Shown: positions 29,572 to 39,997 of the stretch, piece by piece
Layout of the letters: the number at the start of each line of letters is the position of its first letter
How positions within the stretch are numbered: position 1 is the first letter of the stretch
NCBI GenBank assembly: GCA_963840785.1
Contig: CAWJAF010000002.1
Coordinates: forward strand, 47,471 to 111,470
Length of the DNA: 64,000 nt
From: JALYOK01 sp963840785
Lineage (GTDB): Bacteria > Pseudomonadota > Gammaproteobacteria > Burkholderiales > JALYOK01
Direction of reading: 5' to 3'
The notes under the pieces: generated by a model
What the model was told of the DNA's origin: nothing
The model's input: only the letters and a program-made list of their open reading frames with translations
Database searches by the model: none
Position numbers and translations under genes: made by a program

Positions 29572-29918
29572 CTATCACTCCCGAAAATTAAAAGCATCTT
29601 TACGAAACCTTGAGATAGTCTAGTGCGCACAAAAGGTACGCCTAAACCGTTGGCCGACTGAAACACTGGTGCGATGATACACCGAAAGACATCGCCCGAT
29701 ACAGCACTTCATCCCCGGAATGGGACATTCCATTGAGATGACTCCGAAAATCGGCTAATATGTTTCAGTAACTCTGTGTTAATCCTACCCTATTGGGATT
29801 TCGCAAGGAAAGAAAAACCTCGCCAAGGCTGGCACGGGCAGGGTGTTAGTGGTAACATTGTTGCAATTCCGCAACACCCTATCCAACCCCACAATTTCAA
29901 CGAAATCCGCGCCGCTCC
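29572..29918. promoter_or_regulatory. ompA-gyrA divergent intergenic region with leader hairpin
   Basis: This 347-base gap must hold promoters for both divergent genes. No textbook -35/-10 pair stands out. Near gyrA there is AGGGTGTT (29840-29847) paired with AACACCCT (29873-29880), enclosing TGTTGC/GCAACA (29859-29864 and 29871-29876), giving two alternative stem-loops in the presumed gyrA leader. No small ORF is supported. Confidence 0.45.
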
Positions 29919-32485
29919 ATGGAACCATTCGCTAAAGAAACTATACCGATAAGCCTCGAAGAGGAGATGCGCCGCTCCTATCTCGATTACGCCATGAGCG
30001 TGATCGTTGGGCGGGCGTTGCCCGACGTTCGCGATGGCTTAAAGCCGGTGCATCGCCGCGTGATGTTCGCGATGTACGAGGCAAATAACGTTTGGAATCG
30101 GCCCATTTGTGAAATGCGCTCGTATCGTCGGTGACGTTATGGGTAAGTTCCATCCCCATGGCGATAATGCGATTTATGACGCCTTGGTGCGCATGGCGCA
30201 GGACTTTTCACTGCGTTACCCATTAATCGACGGTCAAGGCAATTTTGGCTCCGTCGATGGCGATAATCCGGCCGCAATGCGTTATACCGAGTGTCGCCTT
30301 GCCAAGATCGCCGGCGAGTTGATGGCTGATATCGACAAAGAAACCGTCGATTTCGTCCCGAATTATGACGGAAAAGAACTCGAGCCGTCGGTTTTACCGT
30401 CGCGCATTCCTAATTTATTGCTAAACGGTTCCAGCGGAATCGCCGTCGGTATGGCAACCAATATGCCGCCGCATAATTTGACCGAGGTGGTCGATGCCTG
30501 CGTCGCGTTATTGAATAATGCCCGGAATTAACCATTGATGATTTAATTAAAGATCATCCCCGCGCCGGATTTTCCGACCGCTGGCATCATATATGGCATC
30601 GAAGGCGTTCATGAAGGCTACCGTACTGGCCGCGGCCGAGTGGTCATGCGCGGTCGGACCCATTTTGAAGACCTCGATAAAGGCGGGCGCCAAGCGATCA
30701 TCATCGACGAGCTGCCCTACCAAGTGAATAAAGCCAATTTGCTGATTAAGATCGGTGAATTGGTACGCGAGAAGCGAATCGAAGGCATTTCCGATCTGCG
30801 CGACGAATCGGACAAATCCGGTATGCGCGTGGTGATTGAGCTCAAGCGCGGTGAAGTGCCGGAAATTGTTCTGAATCATCTTTATAAAAATACCCAGCTG
30901 CAAGACACCTTTGGCATGAATATGGTGGCCTTGGTCGACGGCCAGCCGCGCTTGCTGAATTTGAAGCAGATTCTTGAAGCGTTTCTACGGCATCGCCGCG
31001 AAGTCGTCACCCGCCGTACCGTTTTTGAATTGCGCAAAGCGCGCGAGCGCGGCCATATTTTAGAAGGCCTGGCGGTTGCGTTGTCGAATGTCGACGAAAT
31101 CATCGCGCTGATCAAAGCATCCGAAACGCCCGCCATCGCCAAAGAAAAGTTGATGGGCAAGTTATGGCGCTCATCGCTGGTCGAGGAAATGTTGGGCCGG
31201 ACCTCGGCGGATACTTCCCGTCCCGATGGAATTGGTGCCGACTTTGGTCTACAGCAAGATAAATCGAGCGGCGGTTATCGATTATCGGAGATTCAGGCGC
31301 AGCGCATTTTGGAAATGCAGTTGCAACGCTTGACCAATCTAGAGCAAGACAAGATCGTTGCGGAATATCGAGAAGTCATGGATCAGATCGTTGACTTGCT
31401 CGATATTCTCGGCAGCCCGTGCGCGAATTACCACAATCATCGGCGACGAAATGGCCGATGTGAAAAAGCAATTTGGCGATAAGCGCCGCACCGAGGTCAT
31501 CGCCAACGGCCAGCAGATGAGCATGGAGGACTTGATCACGCCGGAAGACGTTGTCGTTACGCTGTCCCACGGCGGTTATATCAAGGCGCAACCGCTGGCC
31601 GACTATCGCGCGCAAATTCGTGGCGGGCGCGGCAAGCAGGCGACGGCAACAAAAGACGACGACTTCATTGAGAATCTGTTTGTCGCCAATACCCACGATA
31701 CGATCCTGGCATTTTCCAATCGCGGCCGCGTCTATTGGCTCAAAGTTTACGAAGTACCTCAGGGCAGCCGTACCAGTCGCGGCAAGCCCATCGTGAATCT
31801 GATGCAAATCGAAGAGCACGAGAAGATTAACGCCGTGTTGTCGGTCAAAGAGTTCGACGAAAATCATTTCGTTTTCATGGCGACGCAGTTGGGGACGGTG
31901 AAGAAAACGCCGTTGACGGATTTTTCCAATCCGCGTAAAGCCGGCATTATCGCCGTCGATTTGGACGAAGGCGATCGCTTGATCGGCGTCGCTATTACCG
32001 ACGGCAAGCATGACGTAATGTTGTTCTCCGACGAAGGTAAAGCGGTGCGTTTCGATGAAAACGACGTGCGTCCGATGGGCCGTAACGCGCGCGGCGTCCG
32101 CGGTATGCGTTTGACCATTGATGGCAAAGTTATCGCGTTGCTCGTGGCAGAGAACGAAGAACAGTCGGTATTAACGGCGACGGAAAAAGGTTACGGCAAG
32201 CGCACGTCGATTACCGAATACACTCGCCATGGGCGCGGCACTAAGGGCATGATCGCGATCCAGACAAGCGAGCGCAATGGCAAAGTGGTTGCGGCAACAT
32301 TAGTGACTCAAGATGATGAAATCATGTTGATCACCGGCGCCGGCATATTGGTTCGCACTAAGGTTAAAGGTATACGCGAAATGGGGCGCTCGACGCAAGG
32401 CGTGACGCTAATCGGCTTGGACGATGGCGATACGTTGGTCGGCGTGTCGAGAGTTGCGGAATCAGAGGAGGAAGAAGCAGAGTGA
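29919..32485 (+). CDS. gyrA: DNA gyrase subunit A (about four frameshifts)
   Basis: GyrA breaks and rejoins DNA in the A2B2 gyrase. Corrected length is about 855 residues. Fragments run 29919 to ~30115 (EEEMRRSYLDYAMSVIVGR), ~30115-30520 (RIVGDVMGKFHPHGDNAIYD; catalytic Tyr in AAMRYTECRL), a short LTIDDLIKD piece, 30565-31415 (GGRQAIIIDELPYQVNKANL), and 31420-32485 with the C-terminal pinwheel. The GyrA box appears as QIRGGRG. A split essential gene must be an assembly error, and this is my main argument for the other split genes. At the position of E. coli Ser83 this protein has Asn (HPHGDNAIYD). The stop overlaps the serC GTG. Confidence 0.95.
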
Positions 32486-33564
32486 CGCAAATTTTTAATT
32501 TCAGCGCGGGCCCCGCGGTATTGCCAGCGGAGGTGCTAAAGCAAGCGCAAGCAGAAATGCTTGATTGGCATGGTAGTGGGATGTCGGTGATGGAGATGAG
32601 CCATCGCGGTTCCGAATACATGTCGATCCAAGCCGAAGCGGAAAAAGATTTGCGCGAGTTGTTGGCCGTTCCCGCTAACTACAAAGTATTATTTTTACAA
32701 GGCGGCGCGACGACACAATTCGCAGCGATTCCGATGAACCTATTGCGCGGCAAGACCTCTGCCGATTATGTCAATACCGGTGAATGGGCAAAGAAGGCTA
32801 TCAAAGAAGCAAAGATTTTTTGCAAAGTGAATATCGCTGCGTCGAGCGAAGATAAAAATTTTACCTACGCGCCCCCGCAAGCCGCATGGCAGCTCTCTAA
32901 AGATGCGGCTTATGTTCATGTTTGTACCAATGAAACAATCGGTGGCGTGGAGTTCAACTGGATTCCCGAAACCGGCGACGTCCCACTGGTCGCCGACATG
33001 TCATCGCATATTCTCTCGCGGCCGGTCGATGTGAGTCGGTACGGAATGATCTACGCCGGCGCGCAAAAGAACATTGGCCCGGCCGGTTTGGCGATTGTCA
33101 TCGTCCGCGAGGATTTGCTCGGCCAAACGCTGCCCGGGACGCCGATGATGTTGGATTATAAGGTTCAAGCCGACAATGAATCGATGTTGAACACGCCCCC
33201 GACCTACAGTGTTTACATTGCCGGCCTGACGTTTCAATGGCTTAAGCGTGGTGGTGGGCTCGCGGCTATTGAGAGATTAAATATCGCAAAGTCCAAGCTG
33301 ATTTATGACTTAATCGACGGTGGTGATTTCTATCGTTCTCCGGTCGCAATATCCGATCGTTCGCGTATGAACATTCCTTTTACATTGCGCGACGAAAAAT
33401 TAGATGATGCGTTTTTGAAGGGCGCAAAACAAAATGGGATGCTGCAATTAAAAGGCCATCGTTCCGTCGGCGGTATGCGAGCCTCAATTTACAACGCGAT
33501 GCCGTTGGCCGGTGTGACCTCATTGGTTGAGTACATGCGCGATTTTGCGGCTAAGAACGGCTGA
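32482..33564 (+). CDS. serC: Phosphoserine aminotransferase
   Basis: 360 residues. SerC converts 3-phosphohydroxypyruvate to phosphoserine, and 3-hydroxy-4-phosphohydroxythreonine precursors in pyridoxal phosphate synthesis. The start is GTG 32482, overlapping the gyrA TGA (GTGA). The N-terminus IFNFSAGPAVLPAEVLKQAQ, the SHRGSEYM motif, and the PLP-lysine region IYAGAQKNIGPAGL are diagnostic. The C-terminal HRSVGGMRASIYNAMP is intact. Translational coupling to gyrA is an inference from the overlap. Confidence 0.97.
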   Translation: MTQIFNFSAGPAVLPAEVLKQAQAEMLDWHGSGMSVMEMSHRGSEYMSIQAEAEKDLRELLAVPANYKVLFLQGGATTQFAAIPMNLLRGKTSADYVNTGEWAKKAIKEAKIFCKVNIAASSEDKNFTYAPPQAAWQLSKDAAYVHVCTNETIGGVEFNWIPETGDVPLVADMSSHILSRPVDVSRYGMIYAGAQKNIGPAGLAIVIVREDLLGQTLPGTPMMLDYKVQADNESMLNTPPTYSVYIAGLTFQWLKRGGGLAAIERLNIAKSKLIYDLIDGGDFYRSPVAISDRSRMNIPFTLRDEKLDDAFLKGAKQNGMLQLKGHRSVGGMRASIYNAMPLAGVTSLVEYMRDFAAKNG

Positions 33565-33625
33565 TTTTTGTTTGTGAATGCCGGTATCATAGGCCGCCTT
33601 TCTCTCATAACAATTTTGGAAGTAC

Positions 33626-34813
33626 ATGTCGCGATTTAGCATCCAAACGCTTAACAATATTTCTAACGTTGGTTTAAAACGACTGCCGGAAAAGCGCTAC
33701 GTCGTGGCGAATGACGCTGCGGCACCCGACGCGATTCTGGTCCGGTCACAAAAAATGCACGATCTAGCGATCCCGGAAAGCGTACGCGCCATCGGCCGCG
33801 CCGGCGCCGGTACCGACAATATTCCCGTTGCAAAATTATCGGCGCGTGGCATGCCGGTGTTCAATGCGCCGGGAGCTAATGCCAATGCGGTGAACGAGCT
33901 CGTGCTCACAGCATTATTGTTAGCGAGTCGCAATCTAGTGCCCGCGCTAAGATTTGTCGCCGAAATGCCGGACAGCGACGACAAAACGCTGCACGCTTTG
34001 ATGGAAGAAAAGAAAAAACTCTTTGCCGGAAGCGAACTTCCGAATCATACCTTGGGCATAATTGGCCTTGGGGCGATCGGTTCGTTGGTAGCCGAAACCG
34101 CGCTCAGACTCGGTATGAAGATTATCGGTTACGATCCCGAGATCACCGTCGAAGGCGCGTGGCGTTTGCCGTCGCAGATTAAAAAAGCCGAGAGTGTCGA
34201 AGAGGTCATTAAATCCGCCGATTTCATCAGTTTGCATATTCCGCTGGTGGAAAAAACCAAGCACATCATCAATGCTGAGCGAATTAACTTGATGCGCAAT
34301 CACGCGGTTTTGCTCAATTTCGCGCGAGACGGCCTGATCGACAACGATGCATTGCTTGGTGGACTTCACTCAAAGAAAGTGAAATATTATGTTTCCGATT
34401 TTCCGTCGGCGAAGTTGCGCAACCATCCACAAGTCATTGCGTTCCCGCATCTCGGCGCGTCAACGGCAGAAGCAGAAGAAAATTGTGCGGTCATGGTGGT
34501 CGATCAACTCAAAGATTTTCTTGAGCACGGAAACATTCGTAACTCGGTGAATTTTCCCAACGCGATATTGGCGCGTGAGTCGCCATTCCGCCTTGGTATA
34601 GCGCATGCGAATGTACCCAATATGTTGGCGCGAATTTCTAGCACGCTCGGCGAGTCCAACGTTAACATTCACAACATGCTAAACAAATCCAAAGGCGAGG
34701 TTGCCTATACCTTGTTGGATGTGGACAGCGCAATTTCTACCGAGGTGACGCGAAAAATTGGCACGATCCAGGGCGTCCTGTCGGTGCGTGCGATCCCGCT
34801 GGAATCCGCCTAG
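33626..34813 (+). CDS. serA: D-3-phosphoglycerate dehydrogenase with ACT domain
   Basis: 395 residues. It oxidises 3-phosphoglycerate in the first step of serine synthesis, feeding the adjacent serC. NAD-binding motif GIIGLGAIGSLVAETALRLG; catalytic Arg in LLNFARDGLID; catalytic His in VIAFPHLGAST. The last ~75 residues are an ACT domain (VPNMLARISSTLGESNVNIH), which usually confers serine feedback. ATG 33626 follows a 61-base gap after serC. Confidence 0.94.
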   Translation: MSRFSIQTLNNISNVGLKRLPEKRYVVANDAAAPDAILVRSQKMHDLAIPESVRAIGRAGAGTDNIPVAKLSARGMPVFNAPGANANAVNELVLTALLLASRNLVPALRFVAEMPDSDDKTLHALMEEKKKLFAGSELPNHTLGIIGLGAIGSLVAETALRLGMKIIGYDPEITVEGAWRLPSQIKKAESVEEVIKSADFISLHIPLVEKTKHIINAERINLMRNHAVLLNFARDGLIDNDALLGGLHSKKVKYYVSDFPSAKLRNHPQVIAFPHLGASTAEAEENCAVMVVDQLKDFLEHGNIRNSVNFPNAILARESPFRLGIAHANVPNMLARISSTLGESNVNIHNMLNKSKGEVAYTLLDVDSAISTEVTRKIGTIQGVLSVRAIPLESA

Positions 34814-34819
34814 CTCGCC

Positions 34820-35890
34820 ATGACCGCAGAGCTCAATAAGTTGCGCGAAAGTATTGACGCTATCGATGCGCAGATGCTGACGCTCCTGAATCAGCGGGCC
34901 GACGTTGCGCAACAAATTGGACATTTAAAATCCGGAATTGCCTATAAGCCGGAACGCGAAGCCGAAGTATTGCGGCGGGTGATGCAGAGTAATCCCGGGC
35001 CATTGCCGGATGAAACTGCGGCGTATCTGTTTCGCGAAATCATGTCGGCGTGCTTGGCGTTGGAAAAGCCGGTGCAAGTGGCACACCTTGGTCCGTCGGG
35101 TACATTTTCCGAGGCGGCTGCCATCAAACATTTTGGCCATGCCGCGCAAGTTATCCCATGTGCAACAATCGATGACGTGATGCGCCGCGCCGAGTCGGGA
35201 ACGGCGGGATTCGCCGTTGTCCCGGTGGAAAATTCTACTGAAGGTGCGATCGGAAAAACCCTGGATCTGATGTTACAAACGCCGCTGAGTGTTTGCGGCG
35301 AAGTCATGTTGCGGATACATCATCACCTATTGGCGCGTTCCGCGGCGGTTGATTTCTCCAGCATTAAGCGTGTCTATTCACATCCGCAATCCTTAGCGCA
35401 ATGTCATCAGTGGCTTGCGGCGAATTTGCCACAGGTTGATCGCATTCCTGCCGCCAGCAATGCAGAGGCGGCGCGCCTTGCGCAACTTGAGCCAAATGCG
35501 GCTGCCATTGCCGGTGAGGCAGCGGCCGGACGTTACGGTCTTGAACGCGTCGCACAAAATATCGAAGACGAGCCGTCTAACACGACACGTTTTCTTGTCT
35601 TCGGAAATTTGGAAACGACCGCAACTGGAAAAGACAAAACCTCACTCGCGATGTCGGTTAAGAACCAACCGGGCGCGATACACCAATTGCTCGCGCCATT
35701 GGCGACCCATGGCGTCTCGATGACAAAATTGGAGTCGCGCCCCTCGCGAATGGCCAACTGGGAATATTATTTCTTTGTCGATATCGAAGGTCATCGCACC
35801 GACCCGTCTGTTGCCAAAGCGCTAAGCGAAATCGAGGCGCGCGCTTTGCACTTGAAGATCATGGGTTCTTATCCCGTAGCAGCTTTTTAG
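34820..35890 (+). CDS. pheA: Bifunctional chorismate mutase/prephenate dehydratase
   Basis: 356 residues (P-protein). Residues 1-88 are an AroQ chorismate mutase (LNKLRESIDAIDAQMLTLLN, KPEREAEVLRRV). Residues ~92-270 are prephenate dehydratase (HLGPSGTFSEAAAIKHF, VPVENSTEGAIG, SNTTRFLVFG). The C-terminal ACT domain has the phenylalanine-binding ESRPSR. It converts chorismate through prephenate to phenylpyruvate, with feedback by phenylalanine expected. It lies 6 bases after serA and 7 before hisC. Confidence 0.97.
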   Translation: MTAELNKLRESIDAIDAQMLTLLNQRADVAQQIGHLKSGIAYKPEREAEVLRRVMQSNPGPLPDETAAYLFREIMSACLALEKPVQVAHLGPSGTFSEAAAIKHFGHAAQVIPCATIDDVMRRAESGTAGFAVVPVENSTEGAIGKTLDLMLQTPLSVCGEVMLRIHHHLLARSAAVDFSSIKRVYSHPQSLAQCHQWLAANLPQVDRIPAASNAEAARLAQLEPNAAAIAGEAAAGRYGLERVAQNIEDEPSNTTRFLVFGNLETTATGKDKTSLAMSVKNQPGAIHQLLAPLATHGVSMTKLESRPSRMANWEYYFFVDIEGHRTDPSVAKALSEIEARALHLKIMGSYPVAAF

Positions 35891-35897
35891 GCGCGCA

Positions 35898-37004
35898 ATG
35901 ATCAACGCGCCCGCTCATATCAAAGCAATTGCCGCCTATCAACCGGGCAAACCGACATCCGAGTTGGCGCGCGAATTTAATTTAGACGAGGCCGGTATCA
36001 TCAAGCTCGCGTCGAATGAAAATCCACTCGGTGCCAGTCCTGCGGCGATCGCCGCGATGCAAAAAGTTTTGAGCGGCGTCGCGTTGTATCCCGATGGCAG
36101 CGGCTATGAATTTAAATCCGCGTTAGTGAAAAAATACGGCGTCGCGCGTGAACAAATCGTTCTAGGCAATGGTTCGAACGACGTGTTGGAATTAGCCGGC
36201 CGCGCGTTTCTCACGCCACAAGATTCCGCGGTATTTTCTCAGCACGCCTTTGCTGTTTATCCGTTAACGGTTCAGGCAATCGGCGCAAAAGCAATCGAAG
36301 TGCCGGCGCTGAATTTCGCGCACGATTTGCCTGAAATGGCACGCGCAGTGCGCGCCGACACGCGCATTGTATTTGTCGCAAATCCAAATAATCCGACCGG
36401 GACATTCGTATCCGTCGATGCGCTTCGCGCGTTTATCGAATCGATTTCGTCGAATATTGTTGTCGTACTCGATGAAGCTTATACCGAATATCTCCCACCG
36501 GCGCTCAAGTTCGATACGACAACTTGGCTAAAACAATTTCCCAATTTAATCATTACGCGCACGCTATCAAAGGCGTATGGTCTAGCGGGTCTGCGCGTTG
36601 GATATGCGTTCGCGCATCCGGACGTCGCGGATTTGATGAATCGAGTACGACAGCCGTTCAATGTCAATAGTCTTGCCCTTGCCGCAGCCACTGCCGCTCT
36701 CGACGACGACGCGTTTTTGGCGAAAAGTGCCGAGCTAAATCGTCAAGGGTTACTGCAGTTTGCCGCAGGTTTTGAGCGGTTGGGACTAGAACATATTCCC
36801 TCCTACGGAAATTTCATTTGTGTCGACGTTGGTGACGGCGCGGCGATGTATCAATTTTTATTGCGCCAAGGCGTCATCGTTCGGCCGGTAGCGGGGTATG
36901 GCATGCCGCGACACCTGCGCATCAGCGTCGGCCTCGCGGAGCAGAACGCTCGTTTTTTGGATGCGCTCGCGGCCGGGCTTAAACAATCGCCCGTAAAGCC
37001 TTAG
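35898..37004 (+). CDS. hisC: Histidinol-phosphate/aromatic aminotransferase
   Basis: 368 residues, class I/II fold PLP aminotransferase. N-terminal IIKLASNENPLGASPAAIAA; cofactor-binding NPNNPTGTF; PLP lysine in TLSKAYGLAGLRVGYA; C-terminal VIVRPVAGYGMPRHLRISVG. The enzyme acts on histidinol phosphate and often on aromatic keto acids. Its place between pheA and tyrA suggests it transaminates phenylpyruvate and hydroxyphenylpyruvate here. Confidence 0.95.
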   Translation: MINAPAHIKAIAAYQPGKPTSELAREFNLDEAGIIKLASNENPLGASPAAIAAMQKVLSGVALYPDGSGYEFKSALVKKYGVAREQIVLGNGSNDVLELAGRAFLTPQDSAVFSQHAFAVYPLTVQAIGAKAIEVPALNFAHDLPEMARAVRADTRIVFVANPNNPTGTFVSVDALRAFIESISSNIVVVLDEAYTEYLPPALKFDTTTWLKQFPNLIITRTLSKAYGLAGLRVGYAFAHPDVADLMNRVRQPFNVNSLALAAATAALDDDAFLAKSAELNRQGLLQFAAGFERLGLEHIPSYGNFICVDVGDGAAMYQFLLRQGVIVRPVAGYGMPRHLRISVGLAEQNARFLDALAAGLKQSPVKP

Positions 37005-37034
37005 TTCGCGCGCTTCGCGCTCCATTTGCCACGT

Positions 37035-37925
37035 ATGATTTCCATTAATAGGCTCGTCGTATTCGGGGTAGGCTTAATCGGCGGTTCGTTCGCGTTGGCT
37101 TTGCGCAAGGCGAATGCGGTGAAGCATGTGGTTGGTGTTGGCCGCAGCCCAAAGAATCTCGAAGACGCGATGCGTTTGGGAATTATCGATGAGGCGAGCA
37201 TCGATCCATCGTCCGCAGCGCAAAATGCAGATTTTATTTTCCTCGCTACACCAGTTGGGCAAATGGAAAGTTTGCTGACACAAATCGCGCCGCACCTTTC
37301 GCCGAACGTTGTTATCACCGACGGCGGTAGCACGAAACAAGATGTCGTTGCTTACGCGTGCAACGCATTGGGCGATCGATTTTCGCGCTTTGTCCCAGGG
37401 CATCCGATCGCCGGGACGGAAAAGAGTGGAGCGGCCGCAGCCGATGCAACGCTATACCAACGGCGTAAAGTCATTCTCACCCCGGACGCCGATACCGATC
37501 AGGCTGCGATCAAGGTCGTGAGCGGTGCTTGGCGCATGTGCCTTGCAGAAGTCCATCTGATGCGGCCCTCCGAGCATGATGCTTTGTGTGCCGCTATTAG
37601 CCATCTTCCGCATTTATTGGCCTTCGCATTAGTCGATTGGATCGCGAATAAACCTAATCACGATGACTTGCTGAAATTTGCTTCGGGAGGCTTTCGCGAT
37701 TTCACGCGCATCGCGTCCAGCTCGCCGGAAATGTGGCGCGATATTTGTCTCGCCAACCGCGTCGCATTGCTTGAGCAACTCGGCGACTATCGGAACGAAT
37801 TGGAAAAGCTCCAAGATTGTTTGCAACGCGCCGACGCCGCGCAATTGGAGCAACTGTTCAGCCATGCACGAACCACTCGCGACGAATGGCTCGCGCGCAC
37901 CACTTCCGCAACGGGTGTGGAGTAG
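37035..37925 (+). CDS. tyrA: Prephenate dehydrogenase
   Basis: 296 residues if ATG 37035 is used; TTG 37026 lies in the same frame but adds residues without support. NAD motif VVFGVGLIGGSFALALRKAN; substrate-binding FVPGHPIAGTEKSG; and AAISHLPHLLAFALVDW in the helical dimer domain. It oxidatively decarboxylates prephenate to 4-hydroxyphenylpyruvate for tyrosine. The stop lies 2 bases before the aroA start, so coupling is likely. In some relatives tyrA and aroA are fused; here they remain separate. Confidence 0.95.
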   Translation: MISINRLVVFGVGLIGGSFALALRKANAVKHVVGVGRSPKNLEDAMRLGIIDEASIDPSSAAQNADFIFLATPVGQMESLLTQIAPHLSPNVVITDGGSTKQDVVAYACNALGDRFSRFVPGHPIAGTEKSGAAAADATLYQRRKVILTPDADTDQAAIKVVSGAWRMCLAEVHLMRPSEHDALCAAISHLPHLLAFALVDWIANKPNHDDLLKFASGGFRDFTRIASSSPEMWRDICLANRVALLEQLGDYRNELEKLQDCLQRADAAQLEQLFSHARTTRDEWLARTTSATGVE

Positions 37926-37927
37926 CG

Positions 37928-39223
37928 ATGGAATATCTTGATCTACCACCGGTAAACATTGCGCAAGGCGCCGTTCATCTTCCCGGTTCAAAAAGCATTT
38001 CAAATCGAGTTTTGCTGCTTGCGGCCCTGGCGCAAGGCACGACTGAGATTTACGATTTATTGCAGTCGGATGATGTCGAACGCATGCTCGAAGCATTGCA
38101 GGCATTGGGTATTGAGTGGCAAAAGTCGTCAGGTGGGGTTTATTCCGTTACCGGTGCCGGTGGCGCTTTCCCCGTCAAGGATGCGCGACTGTTTCTTGGT
38201 AATGCCGGCACCGCGTTTCGACCGCTCACTGCCGCTTTGGCTTTGTCCGCAGGGCACTATCACTTGTCCGGCGTGCGCCGCATGCATGAGCGGCCCATTA
38301 AGGATTTGGTCGACGGATTACGGCAAATTGGCGCGGATATTCGTTATCAGGGAAACGATGGCTTCCCGCCGTTAGAAATCCTCCCCGCGACGCTCTCGTC
38401 AAATGATCGCATTCAAGTACGCGGCGACGTATCAAGCCAATTTTTGACTGCGCTTTTGCTGGCGCTACCGTTGCTGAAGAAAAAAATAACCATCGAAGTC
38501 GTCGGCGAGCTGATCTCCAAACCCTACGTCGAGATCACGTTGAACTTGATGGCCCGTTTCGGCCTCGCAGTGGAACGCGACGAATGGCGCAGCTTTACTA
38601 TTCCGGCTCAGGCTGAATATCGATGTGTCGCCGGAAGGATTTATGTTGAGGGCGACGCATCGTCGGCATCCTATTTTCTTGCGGCCGGTGCGATCGGCGG
38701 TGGTCCGGTGGATGTGTTCGGCATCGGAATTGGAAGTATTCAGGGCGACGTCCGATTTGCCGAAACTTTACAAACGATTGGTGCAGATATTCGCGTTCTC
38801 GATAATCGAATCGTGGCGCGCCGACCTGTAGAGGTAAAGCTGCGCGCATTCGACCTCGATCTTAATCACATTCCCGACGCCGCAATGACGTTGGCCGTGG
38901 TGGCGTTATTTACCGATGGGAAATGCCGCCTGCGTAACATCGCGAGTTGGCGCGTGAAGGAAACCGATCGCATCGCCGCCATGGCAACGGAATTGCGCAA
39001 GCTTGGAGCAACAGTCGATGAGGGCGCGGATTATTTGTGCATTACGCCACCCGAAAAAGTTACGCGTAATGCCGAAATTGATACCTATGACGACCACCGT
39101 ATGGCCATGTGTTTTTCGTTGGTTAGTCTTGCTGGCGTGCCGATAAGGATCAACGATCCCAAATGTGTAGCAAAAACCTTCCCCGATTATTTTGAGCGCT
39201 TCGCGGAAATCGTTCATCCATGA
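37928..39223 (+). CDS. aroA: 5-enolpyruvylshikimate-3-phosphate synthase
   Basis: 431 residues from ATG 37928; the frame is open further upstream but that part overlaps tyrA. It transfers enolpyruvate from PEP to shikimate-3-phosphate. LPGSKSISNRVLLLAALA, LFLGNAGTAFRPLTAAL (class I arrangement, with Phe where Met is common), RVKETDRIAAMATELRKLGA and TYDDHRMAMCFSLV are present. The TGA overlaps the cmk ATG by 4 bases. Confidence 0.97.
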   Translation: MEYLDLPPVNIAQGAVHLPGSKSISNRVLLLAALAQGTTEIYDLLQSDDVERMLEALQALGIEWQKSSGGVYSVTGAGGAFPVKDARLFLGNAGTAFRPLTAALALSAGHYHLSGVRRMHERPIKDLVDGLRQIGADIRYQGNDGFPPLEILPATLSSNDRIQVRGDVSSQFLTALLLALPLLKKKITIEVVGELISKPYVEITLNLMARFGLAVERDEWRSFTIPAQAEYRCVAGRIYVEGDASSASYFLAAGAIGGGPVDVFGIGIGSIQGDVRFAETLQTIGADIRVLDNRIVARRPVEVKLRAFDLDLNHIPDAAMTLAVVALFTDGKCRLRNIASWRVKETDRIAAMATELRKLGATVDEGADYLCITPPEKVTRNAEIDTYDDHRMAMCFSLVSLAGVPIRINDPKCVAKTFPDYFERFAEIVHP

Positions 39224-39903
39224 GCGCGATCCCCGTAATCGCGATTGATGGTCCGGCAGCATCCGGTAAGGGTGCCGTCGCCCAGGCAGTTGCCGAGCGC
39301 TTAGGATTTCATTACTTGGATAGCGGCGCGATTTATCGAGCCGCGGCGCTTGCTATTGCGCGATCCGGTCTAAATGTAGATAGCCCGAATTTACCCGAAG
39401 ATGATGTGGTCAGAATCGCGTCGAGTATGAATTTGAGTTTCCGGTCTGGAAATATATATATTGCAAATCAAAATGTTACCGACACGATCCGCAGCGAGGA
39501 ATGCGGCAAGAATGCATCAAAAATTGCGGTTTTGGCTAAACTAAGACAGGCGTTGCTTGAGCTTCAACATAGCTTTCGGCGCCCGCCAGGGCTTGTCGCC
39601 GAGGGACGCGATATGGGGACTGTGGTTTTCCCCGATGCTGAGTTGAAAATCTTTCTTACCGCAAGCGCCCAAATCCGAGCGGAGCGTCGACATAAGCAGT
39701 TGATGGAAAAAGGAATAAATGCTACTATTAAAGACTTGCTAGGCGAAATCGAAGCGCGTGATGCCCGGGATTTCGGCAGAAGCGTAGCACCGCTTCGCGC
39801 TAGTGAAAGCACGATTCCGATCGACACATCCACATTGGATTTGACGCAATCGATTGACGCCGTGTTGAAATTGTATCGACGCAATGCTTTTAAAAACGAG
39901 TAA
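39220..39903 (+). CDS. cmk: Cytidylate kinase
   Basis: 227 residues. Cmk phosphorylates CMP and dCMP. P-loop AIDGPAASGKGAVAQAVAER, FHYLDSGAIYRAAAL, and the CMP-binding GLVAEGRDMGTVVFPDAELK are intact. LID arginines lie in SAQIRAERRHKQLMEKG and RDARDFGRSVAPLR. ATGA overlap with aroA. The aroA-cmk-rpsA order is widely conserved in beta and gamma groups. Confidence 0.97.
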   Translation: MSAIPVIAIDGPAASGKGAVAQAVAERLGFHYLDSGAIYRAAALAIARSGLNVDSPNLPEDDVVRIASSMNLSFRSGNIYIANQNVTDTIRSEECGKNASKIAVLAKLRQALLELQHSFRRPPGLVAEGRDMGTVVFPDAELKIFLTASAQIRAERRHKQLMEKGINATIKDLLGEIEARDARDFGRSVAPLRASESTIPIDTSTLDLTQSIDAVLKLYRRNAFKNE

Positions 39904-39997
39904 CCCCGGTGTCCCTCAATTTAATTGGCGGACGATGACTAATTTGACCTGATTTCTTCCTAGTACGATTTTGGGCCCTTTTGATTAACCTAACCTC

